Origin: an uncultured Blautia sp.
Lineage (GTDB): Bacteria; Bacillota; Clostridia; Lachnospirales; Lachnospiraceae
NCBI GenBank assembly: GCA_946557785.1
Contig: CAMNTH010000006.1
Coordinates: 1 to 64,000, forward strand
Length of the DNA: 64,000 nt
Reading direction: 5' to 3'
Position numbers and translations under genes: made by a program. The notes beneath the pieces were generated by a model. It was not told the DNA's origin and searched no databases. It saw only the letters and a list, made by a program, of their open reading frames with translations. Positions within the stretch are counted from its first letter, which is position 1, and every line of letters starts with the position of its first letter. Below are positions 45,063-54,375 of the stretch, one piece after another.

Positions 45063-46320
45063 TTTTATGACCTCCTATCTGGCAATTTCTTTCCATCGTA
45101 GTAGCACCTGCCTGCAGATTCATGCCCCTTACCAGAGCGTTTTTGCCGTATTTTCCTTTAATGTTCAGTATTGCCTTCTGCATTTTGTGTTCTCTTTCAA
45201 GCTTTGCCGGATCTGTAAAAAGGTCATACTGCTGATAAGTCTCCTCAACTACATTATTAAAGGTCAAAGACATTCTGCGCACAGGCGTATGGCGGTCTAC
45301 GATCCGGTCGTATAACTGAACTGTAGACTCCATAATTCTGCTGGCAGCACTTGTGGTAACGGACATAGAAGCTGTTCCATGGGCAGGCTTTCGATCCAGC
45401 CTGTTGGAATATCCCACATGCAAAGTAATGGAATCGGTTATCATCCCCTTCTCCACCAGCTCAAGGCAAAGAAGATCAGCCATTTCTTTGACAATAAGCC
45501 TTCCTTCCTCAAATCCATAATCTCTGCTTAATACCTGTCCGCTGGAAATGGAATTGCTTCTGGGCTTATATGCTTTAATATCTCCCATAGTGGCAGATTC
45601 TCTTCCCCATGCATGGTCGATCAGAAGCTCCGCATCTATTCCGAACATTTTATAAAGCATGTCCTCATCTGCTGCCGCCACCTCCCCCATGGTTGTAATC
45701 CCTGCACGTTCCAGCCTCCTGGAAATTCCATGTCCGATCCTCCAAAAATCTGTCAGGGGCTTATGGTTCCATAGTTCTGCTATATAAGATTCTTCATTCA
45801 GGATCCCAATGTGGTCGTCTGCGTGCTTGGCTGTAATATCCAGTGCAATCTTAGCCAGATACAAATTCGTTCCAATTCCGCAGGCAGCTGTAATTCCCGT
45901 ATTCTCCAGTACATCCTCCATTATGCGGATGCTTAGCTCCTTAGCAGACATCCGGTACATTTCCAAATAATCCGTTACATCCATAAATACTTCGTCAATG
46001 GAATATACATGAATGTCTTCCTTTGCAATATATCTCAGATAAATCTGGTAAACCCTCGCAGAATAATCAATATAAAGCTGCATTCTGGGCGCCGCAATCA
46101 CATATTCCAAATCCGGCGGTATCTCAAATACTCTGCATCTTCCCGGCACTCCCCTGGCCTTCATTGCCGGAGAAACCGCCAGACAGATGGTCTTGTCTGA
46201 ACGCTCCGGATCCGCTACTACGAGGTTTACTTTAAATGGATCCAGATTCCGTTCTCTGCATTCTACAGATGCGTAAAAACTTTTCAGGTCAATACATATA
46301 TAAACTCTGTTCTTTCCCAC
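45052..46320 (-). CDS. Y-family DNA polymerase (UmuC/DinB type)
   Basis: About 422 residues. It starts at GTG 46320 (GGGAGGGAG a few bases upstream) with the family N-terminus YICIDLKSFYASVEC, which holds the first metal-binding Asp. The palm has YSIDEVFMDVTDY with the catalytic Asp-Glu. Helix-hairpin-helix DNA-binding elements follow (WRIGHGISRRLERAGI), then a little-finger domain (SISSGQVLSRDY). It performs error-prone lesion bypass. A longer frame from 46383 exists, but its first codons lie in the promoter, so it cannot be the start. A LexA box makes this an SOS gene. It is coupled to the YolD gene downstream. Confidence 0.88.
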   Translation of the reverse strand: MGKNRVYICIDLKSFYASVECRERNLDPFKVNLVVADPERSDKTICLAVSPAMKARGVPGRCRVFEIPPDLEYVIAAPRMQLYIDYSARVYQIYLRYIAKEDIHVYSIDEVFMDVTDYLEMYRMSAKELSIRIMEDVLENTGITAACGIGTNLYLAKIALDITAKHADDHIGILNEESYIAELWNHKPLTDFWRIGHGISRRLERAGITTMGEVAAADEDMLYKMFGIDAELLIDHAWGRESATMGDIKAYKPRSNSISSGQVLSRDYGFEEGRLIVKEMADLLCLELVEKGMITDSITLHVGYSNRLDRKPAHGTASMSVTTSAASRIMESTVQLYDRIVDRHTPVRRMSLTFNNVVEETYQQYDLFTDPAKLEREHKMQKAILNIKGKYGKNALVRGMNLQAGATTMERNCQIGGHKSGC

Positions 46321-46352
46321 AGCTCTCCCTCCCAATCTGCGCCCACCATCTA

Positions 46353-46400
46353 CGAACATAGGTTCTTTTTTATTATAATCCAAACATATATTCGAGTCAA
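46353..46400 (-). promoter_or_regulatory. umuC promoter with LexA (SOS) box
   Basis: Minus-strand TTGACT (46395-46400) and TATAAT (46372-46377) are 17 nt apart. CGAACATAGGTTCT (plus strand 46353-46366) fits the Gram-positive LexA consensus CGAAC-n4-GTTCY and lies just downstream of the -10 box. Transcription would start near 46365, which also settles the GTG start at 46320. Confidence 0.8.
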
Positions 46401-46488
46401 GGTTTAAAATAAAACTAACTGATTTTCTTCATCCCTTTCATTCCGTAGCGTTCCCCAAAACTAAAGGTTAAATTCTTTTCCGCCATAC

Positions 46489-46517
46489 TTGCCCCGTTTG
46501 GGATTCTGTTTTATAAT
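46489..46517 (+). promoter_or_regulatory. Promoter of the DUF4317 gene
   Basis: TTGCCC (46489-46494), a 17-nt spacer and TATAAT (46512-46517), about 35 bp before the ATG, which has GAGG 7 nt upstream. Confidence 0.65.
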
Positions 46518-46552
46518 AAATAAAGATTCCAATACTACATACGAGGTCACAC

Positions 46553-47707
46553 ATGAACAAAAAAGAAATATCCGAAATTAAAAAACAATTTACCCCGGCT
46601 AACTGCTCCATCACCCGTATCCGTGGATGCTATGTAGATGGGGAAAAAAATAAAAAGGCAGAAGTAAAAGAAGCATTTCTTTCTTTATCAGAAGAAGAAA
46701 TGTTCAAATATTTTGAAATTTTCCGTAAGACGCTTTCCGGCACACTTGGAAAAAATCTGATAAATATGGAATTTCCCCTGAAACAGGAGGGAGAAGACGG
46801 CACTCAAAACTTTCTTCTGAAGCTGCGCCAGAGTAAGCTTCAGGATGATGCCCTCACAGAAGCTTTTTTTGACAAAATTATTGAAAATTATGACTATGCT
46901 GAACATTATTATATTATTCTCATCCATGCAGTCTACGATATTCCCGGCAAGTCCACGGACGGTCAGGAAATGTTTGACTCTTCTGACGAGATTTATGAAC
47001 ACCTCCTGTGCAGCATCTGCCCGGTAAACCTTTCCAAAGCCGGACTTTGCTACAATGCACAAACCAATCACATTGAAGACCGTATCCGTGACTGGATCGT
47101 AGAAATGCCTGATTTGGGTTTTTTATTTCCTGTTTTTAATGACAGGAGCACAGACATCCACGGCGTTCTTTATTATACGAAAAATGCCGAACAGCTTCGG
47201 AGCACTTTTATAGACGAAATCCTTGGCTGCACCACTCCCCTTTCTGCAGGAGGGCAGAGAGATTCCTTTAATTCCCTTGTGGAAGAAACTTTGGGAGATG
47301 ACTGCGCTTATGATACGGTTCTTAATATCCACGAAAAGCTGGGAGAATTGGTAGAAGCCCAGAAAGAGCTTCCGGATCCGGTTGTTCTTACAAAGTCAGA
47401 AGTAAAGCGTCTTTTTGAAGACTGCGGCGTGGAAGAAAACAGGCTTGAACACTTTGATGAGCAGTACGAAATTGCTGCTGGGGAAAAATCTGCCCTTATG
47501 GCTGCAAACATTACCAACACCCGTCATGTGGAGATCAAAACGCCGGACGTGGTCATTCGTGTAAATCCGGAACGCGCAGATCTGGTGGAAACCAGAGACA
47601 TTGACGGGCGGCGCTGCCTTATTATTCCAATGGAGGATAATGTGGAAGTGAATGGTATCCGCGTTCGGATGAATACCGCAGATTCCATATCTTTGGAGGA
47701 TCTGTAG
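46553..47707 (+). CDS. DUF4317-family protein
   Basis: 384 residues, soluble, no signal peptide. It has the family start MNKKEISEIKKQFTPANCSI, RIRGCYVDGEK, a central DYAEHYYIILIHAVYDIPGK, a CPV-x-LSKAGL stretch and the C-terminal strands VVIRVNPERADLVETR and GIRVRMNT. The length fits the Clostridia family of unknown function, which carries only a DUF name. It is followed after 42 bp by a diguanylate cyclase gene in the same direction, so the two may be co-transcribed. Confidence 0.85.
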   Translation: MNKKEISEIKKQFTPANCSITRIRGCYVDGEKNKKAEVKEAFLSLSEEEMFKYFEIFRKTLSGTLGKNLINMEFPLKQEGEDGTQNFLLKLRQSKLQDDALTEAFFDKIIENYDYAEHYYIILIHAVYDIPGKSTDGQEMFDSSDEIYEHLLCSICPVNLSKAGLCYNAQTNHIEDRIRDWIVEMPDLGFLFPVFNDRSTDIHGVLYYTKNAEQLRSTFIDEILGCTTPLSAGGQRDSFNSLVEETLGDDCAYDTVLNIHEKLGELVEAQKELPDPVVLTKSEVKRLFEDCGVEENRLEHFDEQYEIAAGEKSALMAANITNTRHVEIKTPDVVIRVNPERADLVETRDIDGRRCLIIPMEDNVEVNGIRVRMNTADSISLEDL

Positions 47708-47749
47708 ATGCCCCTCCCCTGACAAAGCCCCTTTCAGTGAGGTTATCCC

Positions 47750-48831
47750 ATGCATACAATTAAGAAGTTTATCAAGCTGATCAATCATGATATTGATAAT
47801 GAAAATGAATCAAAATCATTTACCATAGTGCTCCGCTGGTCTTACCTTCTGCTGATGTTATACTTTATTTGCTATTGCCTTTACTGTATATTCTTTTCTC
47901 TATATACAGAAAGTCTGGCTGCAGCTATATGGCTTCCGGTGATTGGAGCCGGTTTGTTCTTTACATACCGCATTTCCAGCGGCAGAAATTTCCGGATATT
48001 TGCGGGAGTTCTTCTAAGCTGGGCAGTAATCTCCGTACTTACTTTTGGGTGGAACTGCGGAAGCCAGCATTTTATGATGCCCTTGCTGATTATTTGTTTT
48101 TTTCCATTCATGATTCCATCATGCACAAGTTTGCGTTTACCGGAATACTGATTCTGCTGCGCCTGTTCCTGTTCTTCTATTGTCAGGATTATGCACCGTA
48201 TGTACTCCTTGCACAGAATGCCAGTTTTACTCTGCAGATACTGAATACGTTTTTTCTCTTTCTCAGCATGGGCTTTGTCTGTCTGATTTTCAGCACCACT
48301 GTCCAGCAGTCAGAAAAAAAGCTATGGCTTTATAACCAGAAACTGCAGACCCTTGCTTCCACGGACTCACTGACAAAGCTTCCCAACCGCCGTTATATGC
48401 TGAATCTCATGGATAAATTTATTTCTTCCAATCCAAATGAAAACTTCTGCATTGCCCTTGGTGATATTGATCTTTTTAAAATAGTGAACGATACCCGCGG
48501 TCATAACTGCGGTGATGATGTACTTCAATCCGTGGCCGCTCTTTTTACAAAAATGTGCCATAACAAAGGACATGTATGCCGCTGGGGCGGAGAGGAATTC
48601 TTCTTCTTTCTTCCTGGTATGAACCTGGATGCTGCAAACACCTTTATCTCCCAGGTAAATATATCGGTAGCCGGACACCCCATGTATGATGGCCAGGAAG
48701 TCTTTCATATTACCATGACTTTTGGCATAGAGGAATATGATTACCATTCAGATATTCAGGAGCTTATCCGCAGAGCAGATGAAAAACTCTATTACGGAAA
48801 AAAGCGGGGCCGGAATCGTGTTGTTTTCTAA
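47750..48831 (+). pseudogene. Membrane diguanylate cyclase (GGDEF) split at a T7 run
   Basis: The 5' frame (from 47750) encodes MHTIKKFIKLINHDIDNENE and a membrane region of about five segments, up to LLIICFF. The 3' frame continues HDSIMHKFAFTGI, one or two more membrane segments, a coiled linker (EKKLWLYNQKLQTLASTDSL) and a full GGDEF domain: TKLPNRR, ALGDIDLFK, GHNCGDDVL, RWGGEEFFF. The switch lies in a T7 run at 48096-48102, and one more T would join the frames. The intact protein of about 360 residues would make cyclic di-GMP. No RxxD inhibitory site precedes GGEEF. Either a real knock-out or a homopolymer error. Confidence 0.82.
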
Positions 48832-48860
48832 TTCTTTTCTAATTTTTTCCATGGAAAAGC

Positions 48861-48910
48861 ATGCGGCTTTGAAATAAGCATGAATGTCTTATTTCAAAGC
48901 CGCATATATT
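48861..48910. terminator. Bidirectional terminator between convergent genes
   Basis: Perfect 18-bp arms (48861-48878 and 48888-48905) around a 9-nt loop, with T-rich sequence on both sides. It lies between the plus-strand GGDEF gene and the minus-strand lipoprotein gene and can serve both. Confidence 0.88.
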
Positions 48911-48987
48911 TTTATGTATTCTTGTGCTATCTGCATAAGTATCCGGTCTCGGAGGCACTCTTCTTTCTGTCCATATGATCGTATTTT

Positions 48988-50145
48988 TTATTTCGCTGCC
49001 TTCGTAGGTGCCACAGACGGTTTTTCCGTTGGAGTTGGAGCAGCGGTCGCCTCTGCCTTTTCAGTCGGGGTCGGTGCAGCAGTTGCTTCTGCTTCCGGAA
49101 CTTTAAACGTAAACTTATGGCTGTCTGTAATGACCAGAGTCTCCAGAGCCTTCTCTTCTACCTTAATTTCTGCATCTTCCAGCCACTGCTCTGTAGTCTC
49201 TGCATAAAGCTCGCTCTCTCTGTCAGAAATAATGGATTCCTTCTCAGCTTCTGTTGCATCCTCATCAAACTCTTTATCAAGTCTTACCACATAATAAAAG
49301 GAGTCTGTCTCAATCACTTCTTCGCAAAGCTCCCCTTCTTTTAATCCGCGAAGGACTTCCATAACCTCATCCGGATAGCTGGTGCTCTCTTCCTCGTCCT
49401 CGCCAAGGTTGGTCTTAAAGTTACCATGCAAAGCCGATAATGTCTGATCTACTTCCTTAGCGGTTTCACTCATATCTGCTTCCGGATCTTCCTTCATCTT
49501 ATCCAGAACTTCCTGCGCCTGCTCTTTCTTCTTGGCAATATCCTCTTCTGTCAGCTCTTCTCCGCTGATGGCAAAGCTCACATAAGAAAAAGAAGACTTC
49601 TGTGCCTCTTCGTCAGGAACCTCTCTGTCCACATCAGCAACGATGGGCTCCTGCATTCTCTGAAGGTAAGTCTCCAGCTCCAGGAATGTCTTCACTTGAT
49701 CTTCTGTCACAGCAAGTTCTTTAATGGTTTCTTCACTATTTGCTTCCATAAACTCAGAAGCGGCTGCTGCAATCTTCTCCTGGTCTTCTTCTGTGACCTC
49801 AACCTCATAATCCGCTGCTTTGGCTCTCATGATGTACATCAGTTCCACCTGCTCCAGGCAATTAGCTACGGTCTGCTGTCCGTTCGTCTCTCCTGATTCA
49901 GAATCCACTTCTGCATCCCAGATATCCCCTGCGCTGCCGCCTAAAAAGCTGGCATACATCGCCTCTGTATACGCCTGCTGCTGTCTGGCTAAAAGACTGA
50001 CAACGCCAAGCTGGATTTCCTCTCCATCTACAGTTGCAACGGTCTTAGTCCCGTCCAATTCCTTCTCTCCACAGCCAGTAAGCATTCCCGCTGTCATCAC
50101 GCCTGCCAGCGCTGCTACTGCCGTTTTCTTCACTAACTTTTTCAT
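48988..50145 (-). CDS. Lipoprotein peptidylprolyl isomerase-like (PrsA/SurA type)
   Basis: About 385 residues. The start at 50145 has GGAGG 5 nt upstream; a longer frame from 50157 would include that site. A lipoprotein signal (KKLVKKTAVAALAG ... LTGC) is followed by a SurA_N-like helical domain and a parvulin-like region (about residues 185-300, SFSYVSFAIS to YYVVRLDKEFDEDA). The C-terminus carries two copies of AEATAAPTPTEK, a Thr/Pro/Ala-rich linker possibly in the wall. PrsA-type proteins fold exported proteins at the outer face of the membrane. It follows mfd, as often in Firmicutes, but has its own promoter. Confidence 0.8.
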   Translation of the reverse strand: MKKLVKKTAVAALAGVMTAGMLTGCGEKELDGTKTVATVDGEEIQLGVVSLLARQQQAYTEAMYASFLGGSAGDIWDAEVDSESGETNGQQTVANCLEQVELMYIMRAKAADYEVEVTEEDQEKIAAAASEFMEANSEETIKELAVTEDQVKTFLELETYLQRMQEPIVADVDREVPDEEAQKSSFSYVSFAISGEELTEEDIAKKKEQAQEVLDKMKEDPEADMSETAKEVDQTLSALHGNFKTNLGEDEEESTSYPDEVMEVLRGLKEGELCEEVIETDSFYYVVRLDKEFDEDATEAEKESIISDRESELYAETTEQWLEDAEIKVEEKALETLVITDSHKFTFKVPEAEATAAPTPTEKAEATAAPTPTEKPSVAPTKAAK

Positions 50146-50232
50146 CTTTTCCTCCATGCTGCCTGATATAAATTAATCCATTCCGCCCTCCCAGCCATCC
50201 GGTACCTGCGGCGCTGAATCCCTATTATTAAG

Positions 50233-50261
50233 AGTATAATCTTTTTTCCTCCCAAGAGCAA
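50233..50261 (-). promoter_or_regulatory. Promoter of the PrsA-like gene
   Basis: Minus-strand TTGCTC (50256-50261), a 17-nt spacer and TATACT (50233-50238). The start codon is about 85 nt downstream. Confidence 0.6.
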
Positions 50262-50387
50262 GAAAAAATCAAAAAAACGCCCACATTTCACACAACTTTC
50301 ATTACTGTTCACCCCGGGCGCAGGAAGCATTGCCTGGAATGACGGCTGTCTCTTTGGACTGCGGTTGCGAAGCCCGGGCGTCCCCCC

Positions 50388-53300
50388 TCACATTCTCAGC
50401 TCCTCCAGCTCACCCGCAAGCCGTGTAAGCGCCTCCATCATATCCCCCTTTGGTGTAAAAAGGAACTTTGGCTCCTGCTCCATCTTAAACTGAAGCCCTC
50501 GCCTGTACCTTTCAACAAGCCCCGGAAATTCTGCTGGATTAAGCTCTGCCTTCTCATAAAGGGTAATCCTCACATCCCGGCCAATCTGCTTAATCTCCGT
50601 CACATAGGCTCTATGTGCCGCAGCCTTAAGCTTCGCAATGGCAAGAAGGTTCATAACAGCCCTTGGCAGTTCCCCAAACCGATCCAGCAATTCCTCCAGC
50701 ATGTCATCATAATCCTGCTGCGACTCAATGCCCGCAATCCTTTTATAAACATCCAGCTTCTGAAACTCATTCCCAATATAACTGTCCGGAATAAATGCAT
50801 CCATATTTAAATCAATGGTGGTCTCAAAATCTTCCATGGTACGGATTCCCTTAGCCTCTTTGACAGCCTCATTCAGCATCTTGCAGTAAAGATCATAGCC
50901 CACTGCGTTCATATGTCCATGCTGCTGTGCGCCAAGAAGATTTCCGGCGCCCCGAAGCTCCAGATCCCGCATAGCGATCTTAAACCCGCTTCCCAGATCC
51001 GTATACTCCCTGATCGCAGAAAGCCTTTTCTCTGCAATTTCCTTCAGCATTACGTTTCTCCTGTACATCAAAAACGCATATGCCGTTCTGTTGGACCTGC
51101 CGATACGTCCTCTAAGCTGATAAAGCTGCGAAAGTCCATACTTATCGGAATCATGAATGATCATGGTATTCACATTGGAGATATCCAGCCCTGTCTCAAT
51201 GATCGTAGTAGAAACCAGCACATCGATATCCCCATTGATAAATCCGAACATGACATTCTCCAGTTCCCTTTCGCTCATCTGTCCATGACCGAAATCCACT
51301 CTTGCATCAGGCACCAGCTTTGAAATTTTCAAAGCCATATCCGCAATATCCGTCACGCGGTTATACACGTAGTAAACCTGTCCGCCTCTCCGCAGCTCCC
51401 TGGTAATGGCCTCCCGCACTGTTTCTTCATCGTACTCCATCACATATGTCTGAATAGGCATTCGGTCCATAGGCGGCTCTTCCAAAACGCTCATATCCCG
51501 GATTCCGATCATACTCATATGAAGCGTCCTGGGAATAGGCGTGGCTGTCAGTGTCAAAACATCCACATCTCTTTTTAGCTGCTTAATCTTTTCTTTATGG
51601 GCAACGCCGAATCTCTGCTCCTCATCAACGATCAAAAGCCCCAGATTCTTAAACTGCACATCCTTTGAAAGTACCCGATGGGTACCGATAACTACATCCA
51701 CCATGCCCTTCTTTAGATCCTCAATGGTCTTCTTCTGCTGGGCAGAGGTACGAAAACGGCAAAGCAGATCCACCCTTACAGGAAATTCCTTCATTCTCTG
51801 CACAAAGGTATTATAATGCTGCTGAGCCAGAATCGTTGTGGGAACCAGATAAACAACCTGCCTGCTTTCCTGCACGGCCTTAAAAGCAGCTCTTAAGGCA
51901 ATCTCCGTTTTGCCGTAGCCCACGTCTCCGCAGATCAGGCGGTCCATGATCTTGGTGCTTTCCATGTCCCGCTTTGTATCCTCAATTGCAGCAAGCTGAT
52001 CCTCCGTTTCCTCATAGGGAAACATCTCCTCAAACTCCCTTTGCCAAACCGTATCCGGCCCGCACACATAGCCCTCTTTTTGCTGGCGCACCGCATAAAG
52101 CTCTACCAGCTCCCTTGCAATATTCTGTACAGCCCCCTTAACCCTTTTCTTGGTCTTTATCCACTCCTGTCCCCCCAGCTTATTAAGCTTAGGTGCCTTG
52201 GCAGATTCCCCGCCTGCATATTTCTGCAGGGAGTCCAGCTGAGTAGCCAGAATATAAAGGTTACTGCTGTCCCTGTATTCAATTTTAATATAGTCCTTTA
52301 TAATCTTATCAACTTCAACCTTTTCAATGCCTTTGTAAATTCCAAGGCCATGCTTTTCGTGGACAACATAATCCCCAATAGACAGCTCCGAAAAATCCTG
52401 GATCCTCTGTCCTGAGTAATGCTTCTTTTTCCGCTTTGGCTTCTGCTCCTGCCCGAAAATATCCGTTTCCGTAATCACCGCAAACTTCACCAGGGGATAC
52501 TCAAAGCCCTTTTTCGCATGTCCGTAAATCACCATGATCTCCCCAGGCTGGATGATCCTGTCATAATCCTTTCCGTAAAAAGCATTCAGCCCCTCAGCCT
52601 GCAGGTCCGCAGCCAAACGCTCCGCCCTGGTTCTGGAGCCGGAAAGAAGCACTATCTGGCAGCCCTGTTTTTTATACTTCTGCAGATCCTTTACCAAAAG
52701 CTCAAAACTGCTGTTATAAGAGCTGATGGATTTCACTGTAAGGCTGAATTTTCCTGTGATCTTCCAGTTCTCTTTTTTTTGCTCCAGGGCGCTTAGGGCA
52801 ATGCAGTTTCTTTTGTTCAAATCCCTGCAAAGCTCCTCAAAACCCCGCAGCCACAAATGAGGCAAATTCACAATGCCTTTTTCCTCTCTGTTTTTGCGGC
52901 TTTGGAAAAGCTCTTCCTCCACACCCTGTGCATTTATGGAAAGCCGGTTCAGTTCATCCAAAAAAATAAGGCTTTGCCCATTTGGAAAATAGTCCAGAAA
53001 GGTAACCATATCCCTGCCGCTGCTTTGTTCCGCAGCAGGATAAATGGTAATTTCCTCCATGTTTTCCAGTGAACGCTGGCTCTGGACGTCAAAGCTTCTG
53101 ATAGAATCAATCTCGTCTCCCCACAATTCAATACGCAGGGGATTTTCTTCTGTCAAAGGATAGATATCAATAATTCCTCCGCGTACAGAAAACTGCCCTG
53201 GCATTTCCACCTGGCCAACACGCTCGTATCCTAACTCCACCAAAGAAGTCTTTAGTGCATCCATATCCAGTTCGCTGTCGCTTTTGAAATGGAGCAATCT

Positions 53301-53735
53301 CTCCCGGATCTGTTCAAGGGGCATGAGATAATCCATGCACCCGTCCACACTTGTTACGACTGTCAGATTCTCCTGCTCCAAAAGGGCTCGGATCACCTGC
53401 ATCCGCTGACGTATAAGAAGATTTCCGTGAATATCCGCCTGAAAAAACAGAAGATCCTTTGCAGGATAGTAAAATACATTTTTGTCATAAAAACGGTAGT
53501 CCTCATAAATCTCTTTTGCCCTGCGCTCATCCTCAGCCAGGATCAGTTTATAGCAGGCTTTCCCCTTCCCGTCTTTATCCCCGTTCAAAAAGAGCCCGGA
53601 AAACCCATACATCAAGTGGGCTTTCTGGGACTCCATACATCCGGTTATCGTAAGAATTCCTCTATTCTCCTGAACGCATTTCCATATCTGTTCCATCTCT
53701 GCCAGATTCTGCAAAGGCTGTAAAAATGCTTTCAT
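50388..53735 (-). CDS. mfd: Transcription-repair coupling factor Mfd
   Basis: About 1115 residues, normal for Mfd. The UvrB-like N-terminal part has the degenerate nucleotide fold (YPAKDLLFFQADIHG). The RNA polymerase-interacting domain starts near YVVHEKHGLGIYKGIE. The translocase motor has Walker A (GDVGYGKTEIALRAAF), DEEQRFGV, TATPIPRTL and motif VI (QLRGRIGRSNR). A TRCF C-terminal domain follows. It removes stalled RNA polymerase and recruits UvrA. I prefer ATG 53735 (AGAGAGGA just upstream) over 53756, which has no site. It sits at the end of an operon with pth. Confidence 0.95.
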   Translation of the reverse strand: MKAFLQPLQNLAEMEQIWKCVQENRGILTITGCMESQKAHLMYGFSGLFLNGDKDGKGKACYKLILAEDERRAKEIYEDYRFYDKNVFYYPAKDLLFFQADIHGNLLIRQRMQVIRALLEQENLTVVTSVDGCMDYLMPLEQIRERLLHFKSDSELDMDALKTSLVELGYERVGQVEMPGQFSVRGGIIDIYPLTEENPLRIELWGDEIDSIRSFDVQSQRSLENMEEITIYPAAEQSSGRDMVTFLDYFPNGQSLIFLDELNRLSINAQGVEEELFQSRKNREEKGIVNLPHLWLRGFEELCRDLNKRNCIALSALEQKKENWKITGKFSLTVKSISSYNSSFELLVKDLQKYKKQGCQIVLLSGSRTRAERLAADLQAEGLNAFYGKDYDRIIQPGEIMVIYGHAKKGFEYPLVKFAVITETDIFGQEQKPKRKKKHYSGQRIQDFSELSIGDYVVHEKHGLGIYKGIEKVEVDKIIKDYIKIEYRDSSNLYILATQLDSLQKYAGGESAKAPKLNKLGGQEWIKTKKRVKGAVQNIARELVELYAVRQQKEGYVCGPDTVWQREFEEMFPYEETEDQLAAIEDTKRDMESTKIMDRLICGDVGYGKTEIALRAAFKAVQESRQVVYLVPTTILAQQHYNTFVQRMKEFPVRVDLLCRFRTSAQQKKTIEDLKKGMVDVVIGTHRVLSKDVQFKNLGLLIVDEEQRFGVAHKEKIKQLKRDVDVLTLTATPIPRTLHMSMIGIRDMSVLEEPPMDRMPIQTYVMEYDEETVREAITRELRRGGQVYYVYNRVTDIADMALKISKLVPDARVDFGHGQMSERELENVMFGFINGDIDVLVSTTIIETGLDISNVNTMIIHDSDKYGLSQLYQLRGRIGRSNRTAYAFLMYRRNVMLKEIAEKRLSAIREYTDLGSGFKIAMRDLELRGAGNLLGAQQHGHMNAVGYDLYCKMLNEAVKEAKGIRTMEDFETTIDLNMDAFIPDSYIGNEFQKLDVYKRIAGIESQQDYDDMLEELLDRFGELPRAVMNLLAIAKLKAAAHRAYVTEIKQIGRDVRITLYEKAELNPAEFPGLVERYRRGLQFKMEQEPKFLFTPKGDMMEALTRLAGELEELRM

Positions 53736-53758
53736 AAAATCCTCTCTCTCTAACATTC

Positions 53759-54352
53759 TTAAGCTTCCTTGGATGAAGCAGGTTCTGTCTTTTTATTATA
53801 TACATTCATAGCCGCATCCACGCCTTCTGAGAGGATTTTTTCCACAGCATCCCCTGCTTTGCAGATAGCCTCATCCACAATTTTGCGCTCGCTTGTGGAA
53901 AAACGGCTGAGAACATGATCCGCCAGATCCCAGCCCTTGGGTTTTGCACCTACGCCAACCTTCACACGCAGAAATTTCTGAGTACCAAGCTTACTGATAA
54001 GATCCTTGATTCCATTATGTCCTCCTGCGCTTCCCTGCTTGCGTATGCGGAGCTGTCCAGGTTCCAGGTCAATATCATCATAGACAACTATCATTTCCGT
54101 TTCCGGGTCAATTTTAAAGTAACCGGCCATTTCCTGTACAGGACCGCCGCTTAAATTCATATAGGACAGGGGTTTCATCAGAATTACCTTTTCACCGCCA
54201 ATCATGCCCTTGCCATACATGGCGTTAAATTTCACGCCGCTTTGTCCTATCCTGTGCTTTTCCACCAGATAGTCAATGGTATCAAAGCCCATATTATGGC
54301 GTGTTCCGTCATACTGCCTGCCTGGATTTCCCAAACCAACGATTAAATACAT
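53759..54352 (-). CDS. pth: Peptidyl-tRNA hydrolase
   Basis: 197 residues. Family motifs are complete: VGLGNPG, the catalytic His in TRHNMGF, the tRNA-binding Asn in SYMNLSGG, the Asp in YDDIDLEPG, and GSAGGHNGIK. It frees tRNA from prematurely released peptidyl-tRNA in the cytosol. It lies directly between a GTPase gene (23-bp gap) and mfd, a common Firmicutes arrangement. Confidence 0.95.
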   Translation of the reverse strand: MYLIVGLGNPGRQYDGTRHNMGFDTIDYLVEKHRIGQSGVKFNAMYGKGMIGGEKVILMKPLSYMNLSGGPVQEMAGYFKIDPETEMIVVYDDIDLEPGQLRIRKQGSAGGHNGIKDLISKLGTQKFLRVKVGVGAKPKGWDLADHVLSRFSTSERKIVDEAICKAGDAVEKILSEGVDAAMNVYNKKTEPASSKEA

Positions 54353-54375
54353 ACTCTCAATCTCCGTACTATCTA

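Noticed and set aside
46321..46383. Longer N-terminus for UmuC
   Set aside because: The extra codons overlap the -10 box and LexA box, so they precede the transcript start.
50290..50387. GC-rich inverted segments (CCCGGGC) after mfd as a riboswitch or terminator
   Set aside because: No recognisable aptamer core and no T run tied to a stem.
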